From an uncultured Clostridia bacterium (GTDB lineage Bacteria; Bacillota; Clostridia; TANB77; CAG-508), in NCBI GenBank assembly GCA_934167435.1, contig CAKPKZ010000111.1:1-5169 (forward strand): a DNA stretch of 5,169 bases, given 5' to 3'. Under the pieces are notes generated by a model. The model was not told the origin of the DNA and did not search any database. It saw nothing but the letters and a program-made list of their open reading frames with translations. Shown piece by piece: positions 1 to 5,169 of this stretch (the first letter of the stretch is position 1; each line of letters starts with the position of its first letter). The position numbers were made by a program, and so were the translations under genes.

Positions 1-536
1 ATGTAGTAGCAGGAAATGTTAATTTCTCTGCTGCAACTTCTTCATCAAAAGGAGATATACTTAAATATGTAATTTCATTATTAACATTTTTAGTTTTAGT
101 TTCTATTGTATGGTTATTATTATCATGGTTAGCACCTAAATTTTTAACTAATGCAGAAACTTTACTTACTAAAAAACCTTTACCAGTATTAGGATTTGGA
201 GCCTTAACTTTAATATTATTACCAATACTTGCAATAATTTTACTTTTACTAAAACTTGCATCTTCTGCTGGTTTATTGCTAATTGTATTCTACATTTTAT
301 TAATATGTTTAAGCACAAGTATTTTCCTAATTACTGTAAGCAATATAATTTGTAAAAAATTCAATATTACTAAAAAAGCTTTAAGCTTTGTGGTTATACT
401 TGTTACATCTGCTATTTTATGGGGAGCATCTTTTATTCCTTATATTGGAATATTATTAAAATTAGTATGTATGCTTTTCGGTTTAGGTATATTAGTAAAA
501 GCTATTTTGCCTAGTAAAAAAGAAATAAAAGAATAA
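1..536 (+). CDS. Multi-pass membrane protein, probably the C-terminal membrane part of a bactofilin-like (polymer-forming) protein; 5' end outside window
   Basis: The frame is open from base 3 to the TAA at 534-536 (177 residues visible) with no start that fits a complete gene. A TTG at 276 falls in the middle of a hydrophobic stretch and has no ribosome binding site, so the gene enters from the left. The first residues (VVAGNVNFSAAT) look like the last turn of a beta-solenoid. They are followed by four or five membrane segments at about residues 21-44, 62-84, 88-113, 125-142 and 144-166, and a short charged tail (PSKKEIKE). From memory, clostridial proteins annotated as polymer-forming cytoskeletal protein pair a bactofilin-like solenoid with just such a membrane tail, including a 'kPl..lg.G...l...Pi' stretch (here KKPLPVLGFGALTLILLPI). 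The membrane protein call is firm; the bactofilin link is an inference from a very short piece of solenoid. It converges on rpe and ends in a shared terminator. Confidence 0.6.
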   Translation, partial: VVAGNVNFSAATSSSKGDILKYVISLLTFLVLVSIVWLLLSWLAPKFLTNAETLLTKKPLPVLGFGALTLILLPILAIILLLLKLASSAGLLLIVFYILLICLSTSIFLITVSNIICKKFNITKKALSFVVILVTSAILWGASFIPYIGILLKLVCMLFGLGILVKAILPSKKEIKE

Positions 537-581
537 TAATTAAAAAAAGAGAATTTTGCAAAATTCTCTTTTTTTAATTAT
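536..581. terminator. Bidirectional intrinsic terminator, perfect 46-bp palindrome
   Basis: Every base from 536 to 581 pairs with its mirror position around the centre at 558/559. The core is a GAGAATTTTG / CAAAATTCTC stem, flanked by seven A on the left (542-548) and seven T on the right (569-575). Read on either strand it therefore gives a stem followed by a U-tract, as expected for a terminator shared by two convergent genes. The palindrome begins on the last base of the left gene's TAA stop and contains the rpe stop codon (578-580). Confidence 0.93.
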
Positions 582-1237
582 ATTTTTAACTCTTTAATTA
601 TTATACTATAGTCTTTTGCCATTAATATGGCTGTTCCACAAACCAATATATTGGCACCCGCTTTTTTTAATTTAGGCGCTGTTTTTAAATTAATTCCACC
701 ATCAACCTCAATGTCTATTTCTATATTATTTTCTTGAATATATTTTTTTAATTCTTCCACTTTAAAAATCATATCATTTAATAATGTTTGTCCACCTTTT
801 CCAGGTTCTACCGTCATTACCAGACATGTGTGTATATATGGCAAAAATTCATAAATTTCTTCTATTTTTGTATTTGGTTTTACACTTATTCCAACTTTAC
901 AGTTGTTATCTTTTATATATTTAATAATTTCAAAAACCTCTTTTTTATCTTTACATGCTTCGTAATGAAATGTTATTATATTAGGTTCTAAGCTTAAAAA
1001 ATCTTTTACAGCTTCTTTAACGTTTTCTACCATCAAATGTATATCTAATGGTAAATTTGATATTCTTTTTATGTATGATGCATATTCAAACATCTTATTA
1101 TATGTATTTTTTTCTACAAATTTCCCATCCATAACGTCTATGTGAAAATAGTCTGTTTTGGCTTTTTCTAATGCAAAAAAAGTTTCTGACTCTTCTCCTT
1201 TTTTTACTGATAATATTGAAGTTGAAATTTCTACCAT
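578..1237 (-). CDS. rpe: Ribulose-phosphate 3-epimerase
   Basis: This enzyme interconverts D-ribulose 5-phosphate and D-xylulose 5-phosphate in the cytosolic pentose phosphate pathway. The 219 residues match the usual length of this TIM-barrel family. Visible active-site landmarks are TSILS (6-10), HIDVMDG (32-38; metal ligands His32 and Asp34, the latter also catalytic), DIHLMV (65-70; ligand His67), FHYEA (90-94), the phosphate loop VEPGKGGQ (143-150), EVDGGIN (177-183; catalytic and metal ligand Asp179) and CGTAI (200-204). The phosphate loop departs from the common NPGFGGQ, and the usual VPN after the HIDVMDG block is VEKN, so this is a divergent member. The start ATG lies within the end of rsgA (7-bp overlap, ATGGTAG), with a GGGAAG ribosome site at 1250-1245, 7 nt upstream. 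It is the last gene of the operon. A related sugar-phosphate epimerase (such as allulose-6-phosphate) is possible, but the rsgA-rpe context favours rpe. Confidence 0.92.
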   Translation of the reverse strand: MVEISTSILSVKKGEESETFFALEKAKTDYFHIDVMDGKFVEKNTYNKMFEYASYIKRISNLPLDIHLMVENVKEAVKDFLSLEPNIITFHYEACKDKKEVFEIIKYIKDNNCKVGISVKPNTKIEEIYEFLPYIHTCLVMTVEPGKGGQTLLNDMIFKVEELKKYIQENNIEIDIEVDGGINLKTAPKLKKAGANILVCGTAILMAKDYSIIIKELKI

Positions 1238-2112
1238 TTTCTTTCTTCCCTTTCTTTTATTTCGTTATATATCTTACAAAATCTTTCATATCTATCTTTG
1301 CTTATTTTGTTATTATATACAGCTTCTTTTATTCCACACTTTTCTTCTTTAATGTGTGTGCACCCTACAAATTCACAATTTTGTAATTCATTTTTAAATT
1401 CTATAAAACATTTTTCTAATTGGTTACTTGGTATTTCAGATATATCAAATGTAGAAAATCCTGGCGTATCTGCTATATATGTATTTTTATCTATTTCGTA
1501 TAATTTTATAGAAGTTGTTGTATTTTTACCTCTTTTGTTTTTTTTACTTATATCTCCTTCTTGCGTTATAGTTTTACTAAATATTGCATTTATTAATGTT
1601 GATTTTCCCACTCCAGAGTTTCCTGAAAAAGCATTAATATTATTTTTTAAACATTTTTTTAATTCATCTATTCCCTTTTCTTCATTTGCTGTAGTTTCTA
1701 TTACCTTATAACCTATTTTTTCATATATACTTCTTATATGCGAAAATTGCTTTTTATCATCTAAATCTATTTTATTTAATACTATTATAGCTTTTAAATT
1801 TAAATATTGTGCAAATGCTAATTGCTTATCTAATAATAACAAATCTGGTTTTGGGTCTTTGCTAGACACTACAAATACTAATTGTGTTAGATTTGCCATT
1901 TTAGGCCTTTTTATATATACCTTTCTTTCATGTATTTTTTCTATAACAGCACTTTTATTTTCTTCATTAATTACTTCAAACTCTACTACATCTCCTACTA
2001 TTGGGGTTATATCATCTTTTTTTAATTTTCCTCTTGCTGTTGAATTATATATTTGATTTTGAGTTTTTATTTTGTATAAGTTAGATATATTTTCTATAAT
2101 TATTCCTTGCAT
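1231..2112 (-). CDS. rsgA: Ribosome small-subunit-dependent GTPase A
   Basis: RsgA (CpgA/YloQ in Bacillus, YjeQ in E. coli) is a circularly permuted GTPase that binds the nearly mature 30S subunit, tests the decoding centre, and leaves on GTP hydrolysis. The domains are all present in 293 residues, the normal length. They are an N-terminal OB-fold (about 1-65, with the GD in VGDVVEFEV), the G domain in permuted order G4 NKID (113-116), G5 ETTA (139-142), P-loop GNSGVGKST (164-172), switch I RGKNTTT (194-200) and G3 DTPG (215-218), and a C-terminal zinc site Cys246, Cys251, His253, Cys259. The switch-I His of the family (GKHTT, GQHTTT) is Asn197 here. The start follows a strong GGAGG at 2121-2117, 4 nt before the ATG. 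The gene lies 48 nt after pknB and overlaps rpe by 7 bp, so it should be co-transcribed. In B. subtilis the orthologue is a substrate of the neighbouring kinase. Confidence 0.97.
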   Translation of the reverse strand: MQGIIIENISNLYKIKTQNQIYNSTARGKLKKDDITPIVGDVVEFEVINEENKSAVIEKIHERKVYIKRPKMANLTQLVFVVSSKDPKPDLLLLDKQLAFAQYLNLKAIIVLNKIDLDDKKQFSHIRSIYEKIGYKVIETTANEEKGIDELKKCLKNNINAFSGNSGVGKSTLINAIFSKTITQEGDISKKNKRGKNTTTSIKLYEIDKNTYIADTPGFSTFDISEIPSNQLEKCFIEFKNELQNCEFVGCTHIKEEKCGIKEAVYNNKISKDRYERFCKIYNEIKEREERKW

Positions 2113-2116
2113 CTTG

Positions 2117-2157
2117 CCTCCATTTATTTAAAGGAATGGAGGTTGTTCCATTCCTTT
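2117..2157 (-). promoter_or_regulatory. Alternative hairpins in the pknB-rsgA gap that expose or hide the rsgA ribosome binding site
   Basis: Read on the minus strand, 3 nt after the pknB stop there is an 11-bp stem, AAAGGAATGGA (2157-2147) with TCCATTCCTTT (2140-2130), around a 6-nt loop. The segment CCTCCATT (2142-2135), which includes most of the second arm's 5' side, is also an exact complement of AATGGAGG (2124-2117), the rsgA Shine-Dalgarno. That gives an 8-bp stem with a 10-nt loop. The two pairings exclude each other, so the leader could switch between an open and a closed rsgA start. There is no real U-tract on the minus strand, so it is not a terminator for the operon. On the plus strand the first stem is followed by TTTTTATTATT and could stop antisense transcription. 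The pairings are seen directly; the regulatory role is inference. Confidence 0.5.
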
Positions 2158-2160
2158 TTA

Positions 2161-4140
2161 TTATTCTGCTGTATATGTTGTCATATTACTATAATTTATT
2201 TGTCCTTGATTTTTTAGTACATCATCTACATATACTTTTATTTCTTTTGTTCCTGTTCCTTTTGTTGTTGCTTGTATATTTGTTTCTGATGCATTTACTG
2301 TTTGAGAGTAAATTGTATCTGCCCCAACTACTACTTTTACTTTTACTTTTTTAGTCTTTTTCTCACTAGTTGTTGTATTATTTGTTGACACTGTATTATT
2401 TGTTGTTGGTTCATATATATCACCCTTTAACATTGATTTTACATTTACACTTACTGATACAGATTTCATTTCTGCTAATTTATTTACTGTTATTGTTATT
2501 GTTGATCCATCTTCTACAGTTTTTCCTGCATCAATACTTTGTTTTATAACAACTCCGTTATCTTTAGAGCTGTCTTCTGCTGTTGTTGCTACTACTTTTA
2601 GTCCTAATCCTTCTAATTCAGAAGTTGCATCTGCTTGTGATTTTCCTGTAACATCTGTTATTGTTACTTTTTTAATTCCTGTGCTTACATGTATTTTTAC
2701 AGTATCTCCTGCATATATTTCTGTATTTGCATCTGTTTCTTGACTAATTACATAACCTGCTTCTACTTTTTTGTTTTCTTCTTCTACTATTTCTACTTTT
2801 AGTTTAGCACTTTCTAGTGCTTTTACTGCTTCGTCTTGTTTCATTCCAGTTACTTTTGGTACTATTGCTTTTTCTTGACCTTTACTTATAACAACTTTTA
2901 CCTCACTACCCTCTTTTACATTGTTGTGTACTTCTTTATGGATTGGGTCTTGAGATATTACATATCCTTCTGGTACGTCTTTATTATATTCTTCTGATTG
3001 GATTTCGAATTTTAGTTTTGCACTTTCTATTTGTTGTTTTGCTTCTTCTTTAGATTTACCTACTACGTTTGGTAAATCTACTTCTTTAGGATTTGTTAAA
3101 TTTAAAACTCCTAATGTTCCTCCTAAACTTATTGCAAACAATAATACAAGTCCTATGAATATGCTTAATGCTTTATGTTCCTTTATAAATTGTTTAAATT
3201 TACTTTCTTCTTTATTATTGGAATTTTTATTTGTATTTGCATATCCATTTGTTGGTATTTTTTGAGTTGCTGCAGTTGGTTCGTATTCTAATTCTTCTAC
3301 AAATTCTCCTGTTGGATTTTTTAGTGCTGCTCTTAAATCTCTTAGCATGTCTGTACTTGTTTGGTATCTAAGTGTTGCATCTTTCTTTAGGGCTTTTAAT
3401 ATGATTTTATTTACTGCAATTGGCACATTTGGATTTACATTTATTGGTTCTTCTGGCTCTTCTTGCATATGTTTTAAAGCTATTGATACTGGTGTATCTG
3501 CATCAAATGGTACTTTTCCTGTTAGCATTTCGTACATAACTACACCTAAAGAATATATATCTGACTTGGCATCTGTGTATCCACCTCGCGCATGTTCTGG
3601 TGAAAAATAGTGTACAGATCCTATTGTAGTACCAAATGCTGTAATTGTAGAATTAGAAACTGCTTTTGCTATTCCAAAATCTGTTACTTTTGCTATTCCA
3701 TCTTCTGTAATTATAATATTATGTGGTTTTATATCTCTATGTATAATATTATTTTTATGTGCCATTTCCAATGCAGATGCAATTTGTATTGCAACATTTA
3801 CAGACCATTTCCATGGAAGGGGTCCTTGCTCTTCTATTATTATTTCTTTTAATGTTTTACCTTGAATTAATTCCATTACTATATAATATAGGTTTCCTTC
3901 AACCCCTACATCATATATTGATACTATGTTAGGATGTGTTAGTCTTGCAGCTGATTGTGCCTCTACTTCAAATCTTCTAATAAATTCTTGATCTGTTGTA
4001 AATTCATCTCTTAATATTTTTACAGCTACATATCTTTTTAAAATTCTATCCATTGCTTTATATACTGTAGCCATCCCACCATTGCCTATTTTTTCGATAA
4101 TTTCATATCTACTTCCTAACAATTTACCTTCTAAATTCAT
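2161..4140 (-). CDS. pknB: Membrane Ser/Thr protein kinase with three PASTA domains (PknB/PrkC/Stk family)
   Basis: This transmembrane kinase senses muropeptides or lipid II outside the cell and phosphorylates Ser/Thr on proteins for cell wall synthesis, translation and dormancy exit. Its kinase domain (about 12-272) has the glycine loop IGNGGMATVYKA (18-29), Lys41 of VAVK, HRDIKPHN (134-141, catalytic Asp136), DFG (154-156), activation-loop threonines Thr171/Thr172 before GS, and SPE (180-182) in the APE place. A juxtamembrane linker rich in Asn, Lys and Thr (about 280-320) precedes one membrane segment (about 325-347). PASTA repeats follow at about 353-420, 424-488 and 491-553; the first two share SAKLK and GYVISQ, and the third has Thr where the usual Pro stands. 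The C-terminal 100 residues hold beta-strand-like stretches around a Thr/Asn-rich linker (578-592), resembling the Ig-like end of staphylococcal PknB. Total length 659 is normal for a three-PASTA kinase. The start has AAGGAGAG (4155-4148) 7 nt upstream. It lies 40 nt after its phosphatase prpC. Confidence 0.98.
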   Translation of the reverse strand: MNLEGKLLGSRYEIIEKIGNGGMATVYKAMDRILKRYVAVKILRDEFTTDQEFIRRFEVEAQSAARLTHPNIVSIYDVGVEGNLYYIVMELIQGKTLKEIIIEEQGPLPWKWSVNVAIQIASALEMAHKNNIIHRDIKPHNIIITEDGIAKVTDFGIAKAVSNSTITAFGTTIGSVHYFSPEHARGGYTDAKSDIYSLGVVMYEMLTGKVPFDADTPVSIALKHMQEEPEEPINVNPNVPIAVNKIILKALKKDATLRYQTSTDMLRDLRAALKNPTGEFVEELEYEPTAATQKIPTNGYANTNKNSNNKEESKFKQFIKEHKALSIFIGLVLLFAISLGGTLGVLNLTNPKEVDLPNVVGKSKEEAKQQIESAKLKFEIQSEEYNKDVPEGYVISQDPIHKEVHNNVKEGSEVKVVISKGQEKAIVPKVTGMKQDEAVKALESAKLKVEIVEEENKKVEAGYVISQETDANTEIYAGDTVKIHVSTGIKKVTITDVTGKSQADATSELEGLGLKVVATTAEDSSKDNGVVIKQSIDAGKTVEDGSTITITVNKLAEMKSVSVSVNVKSMLKGDIYEPTTNNTVSTNNTTTSEKKTKKVKVKVVVGADTIYSQTVNASETNIQATTKGTGTKEIKVYVDDVLKNQGQINYSNMTTYTAE

Positions 4141-4180
4141 ATTTAATCTCTCCTTAAATATTGTTTTTTACGTAACCCGT

Positions 4181-4915
4181 CTATATATTTTTTATTACCA
4201 TTACAGTTATATTATCGTATCCACCATTTGAATTTGCCATTTCTACTAATTTTTTTGGTGCAAATTCTATATTTTCTTTTGCTAATTTGTATAGTTCTTC
4301 TGGTCTTACCATATTAGTTAATCCATCTGTACACATTATTAATATATCATCTTTTAAAAATCCTTTTACTGCAACATCTGGTTCTATAAAGGCATTACAA
4401 CCTAATGCTTTCATTAACATATTTTTACGTGGATGGTGTTCCGCTTCTTCTTGAGTTATCGTTCCATCTTTTACTAATTTTTGAACATAACTATGATCTT
4501 GTGTTAATTTTCTTGTAAATTCTTTTCTTATTCTATATATTCTACTATCTCCTATATGACCAATATATACTTTATTATTATATATTAAACATATATCTAA
4601 AGTAGTACCCATACCTTCTAAGTCTTTATTTTCTTTAGATTTTTCATATACAACCATGTTAGCATACTCCATACTACTTGCTACTAATTGTATTATACTA
4701 TGCCTGTCTTTTTCTGTCTGAGAAAAGTTATTTTCTATATAATTTTTAGCTTTTTCTATTGCTAAACTACTTGCTATTTCGCCACCTTTACAGCCTCCCA
4801 TTCCGTCTGCAACCATAAATAATTGTAGCTTGTCTAATGGTTGTGACATGTAATAAGAGTCTTGGTTTATTTCTCTTACTTTTCCTATATCAGACTTAGC
4901 ATAAGCCTTTATCAT
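4181..4915 (-). CDS. prpC: PP2C-type Ser/Thr protein phosphatase (PrpC/Stp)
   Basis: This soluble, metal-dependent phosphatase removes phosphate from the kinase PknB and its substrates. The 244 residues are the usual length for the small bacterial PP2C family, and all main motifs are there: SDIGKVREINQDS (8-20, with Arg14 for phosphate and Asp19 for metal), VADGMGG (35-41, metal ligand Asp37), GMGTTL (101-106), GHIGDSR (119-125), LTQDHS (137-142), HPRKNML (161-167), CTDGLT (195-200, metal ligand Asp197) and YDNITV (233-238, metal ligand Asp234). There is no signal peptide or membrane segment, so it acts in the cytoplasm. It is the first gene of the operon. The ATG has the ribosome site GAGGTG (4926-4921) 5 nt upstream, and a promoter lies about 50 nt further up. 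Phosphatase first and kinase second is the standard order in Firmicutes. Confidence 0.97.
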   Translation of the reverse strand: MIKAYAKSDIGKVREINQDSYYMSQPLDKLQLFMVADGMGGCKGGEIASSLAIEKAKNYIENNFSQTEKDRHSIIQLVASSMEYANMVVYEKSKENKDLEGMGTTLDICLIYNNKVYIGHIGDSRIYRIRKEFTRKLTQDHSYVQKLVKDGTITQEEAEHHPRKNMLMKALGCNAFIEPDVAVKGFLKDDILIMCTDGLTNMVRPEELYKLAKENIEFAPKKLVEMANSNGGYDNITVMVIKNI

Positions 4916-4964
4916 TCTATCACCTCGATTTCATGTTTTAGCCCATATTAATTTTTCTGTTTAT

Positions 4965-4993
4965 TTTATATCATAACTTTGATTTTTTTGCAA
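4965..4993 (-). promoter_or_regulatory. Probable housekeeping sigma promoter of the prpC-pknB-rsgA-rpe operon
   Basis: On the minus strand TTGCAA (4993-4988) and TATAAA (4970-4965) are separated by exactly 17 nt. The -10 box is preceded by TG and one base (TGATATAAA), the extended -10 form. The -35 matches the consensus in 4 of 6 bases and the -10 in 5 of 6. Transcription should begin near 4958, giving a leader of about 43 nt before prpC. No second convincing promoter was seen between the operon genes, although the AT-rich sequence makes weak ones hard to exclude. Confidence 0.65.
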
Positions 4994-5018
4994 TATATTC
5001 ATATAAAAATTCATAACA

Positions 5019-5047
5019 TTGACTTATATCTTCTAGGATTGTATAAT
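5019..5047 (+). promoter_or_regulatory. Strong housekeeping sigma promoter of mutS2
   Basis: TTGACT (5019-5024) and a perfect TATAAT (5042-5047) are 17 nt apart, 11 of 12 consensus bases at the ideal spacing. Transcription should start near 5054, about 22 nt before the mutS2 ATG. Its -35 box lies only 25 nt from the -35 box of the divergent prpC promoter, so the two polymerase sites are back to back. Confidence 0.88.
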
Positions 5048-5075
5048 TAGTAAAAAATGTTATAGGAAGTAAATT

Positions 5076-5169
5076 ATGAATACAAATTATTTAAAAAAAT
5101 TAGAATATAATAAAATTTTAGAAATATTATCAACTTATTGTAATACTTATATAGGAAAAAATAAAGCTC
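5076..5169 (+). CDS. mutS2: MutS2 endonuclease/ATPase, N-terminal fragment (runs off the right edge)
   Basis: Thirty-one codons are visible from ATG 5076, with ribosome site AGGAAG (5064-5069) 6 nt upstream and a strong promoter in front. The pattern KKLEYNKILEIL, STYCNT and IGKNKA matches the typical MutS2 start, in which a 'L.fdkIl..La.y..t..Gk..a' helix opens the N-terminal domain. Full proteins are about 780-800 residues, with a MutS-like ATPase and a C-terminal Smr nuclease domain, none of which is in view. MutS2 does not do mismatch repair; it has been linked to suppression of recombination and, in B. subtilis, to rescue of collided ribosomes. The call rests on a short stretch, but length, start signals and pattern agree. 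Confidence 0.83.
   Translation, partial: MNTNYLKKLEYNKILEILSTYCNTYIGKNKA

Noticed and set aside
276..536. TTG at 276 as the start of a small 86-residue membrane protein
   Set aside because: The frame is open all the way to the left edge with coherent membrane segments, and no ribosome site stands before the TTG.
788..1386. Three short plus-strand frames (64-71 residues) opposite rpe and the rpe-rsgA junction
   Set aside because: They are Phe/Tyr/Ile-rich shadows of the minus-strand genes, without ribosome sites or recognisable motifs.
1298..1711. 137-residue plus-strand open frame opposite rsgA
   Set aside because: It is antisense to the well-supported rsgA, has no ribosome site, and its Phe/Ser/Leu-rich composition is what the complement of Lys/Glu/Asn-rich coding sequence gives.
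2130..2157. Hairpin after pknB as a terminator of the operon
   Set aside because: On the minus strand only three T follow the stem before AAATAAATGG, so it lacks the U-tract; its T-rich tail is on the plus strand, where no gene reads into it.
2136..2354. 72-residue plus-strand frame rich in Leu, starting in the pknB-rsgA gap and looking like a membrane peptide
   Set aside because: It is the antisense shadow of the Lys/Thr/Asn-rich tail of PknB; the start lies inside the hairpin and no ribosome site precedes it.
3347..3852. Two plus-strand frames (87 and 80 residues) opposite the kinase domain
   Set aside because: Both are antisense to conserved kinase motifs; one is Cys/Tyr-rich in a way typical of non-coding frames. 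No start signals.
4920..4934. Four-codon minus-strand leader frame (ATG AAA TCG AGG TGA) overlapping the prpC ribosome site
   Set aside because: Only a weak GGG precedes it and so short a frame is expected by chance; conservation in relatives would be needed to take it seriously.
5057..5065. Tiny upstream frame ATG TTA TAG in the mutS2 leader
   Set aside because: It has no ribosome site, lies only a few bases from the predicted transcription start, and arises easily by chance in AT-rich DNA.

Overview
The window is strongly AT-rich DNA with AT-ending codons (TTA, ATA, AAA), tight operon packing and GGAGG-type ribosome binding sites. With a PrpC/PknB (PASTA kinase) - RsgA - Rpe cluster, this points to a low-GC Gram-positive bacterium, most likely a member of Clostridia. 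The species cannot be told from the sequence. No stretch longer than 300 bases lacks a gene, and I see no mobile element, CRISPR array, tRNA or rRNA.

Layout from left to right. (1) The 3' part of a plus-strand gene (to 536) encodes a multi-pass membrane protein, probably the membrane end of a bactofilin-like polymer-forming protein. (2) A perfect 46-bp palindrome (536-581) sits between this gene and the convergent operon and should terminate transcription from both sides. (3) A minus-strand operon, read right to left, fills 4915-578: prpC (PP2C phosphatase), pknB (membrane Ser/Thr kinase with three PASTA domains), rsgA (30S-assembly GTPase) and rpe (ribulose-phosphate 3-epimerase). Gaps are 40 nt, 48 nt and a 7-bp overlap. 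(4) A 160-bp divergent intergenic region (4916-5075) holds a convincing promoter for each direction. (5) The first 31 codons of a plus-strand mutS2 gene run off the right edge.

How the genes work together: PknB senses cell-wall material outside the cell through its PASTA domains and phosphorylates cytoplasmic targets, and PrpC reverses this. RsgA, whose B. subtilis orthologue CpgA is a known target of this kinase/phosphatase pair, checks late 30S subunit maturation. Rpe is a pentose-phosphate enzyme that rides along in the same conserved cluster. MutS2, across the divergent promoter, acts in ribosome rescue and/or recombination control.

I do not see a wholly new system here. The items most worth a second look are: an RNA structure in the pknB-rsgA gap that can form either of two mutually exclusive hairpins, one of which hides the rsgA Shine-Dalgarno; an Asn in RsgA where the family has its catalytic switch-I His; and an unusual phosphate-binding loop in Rpe.
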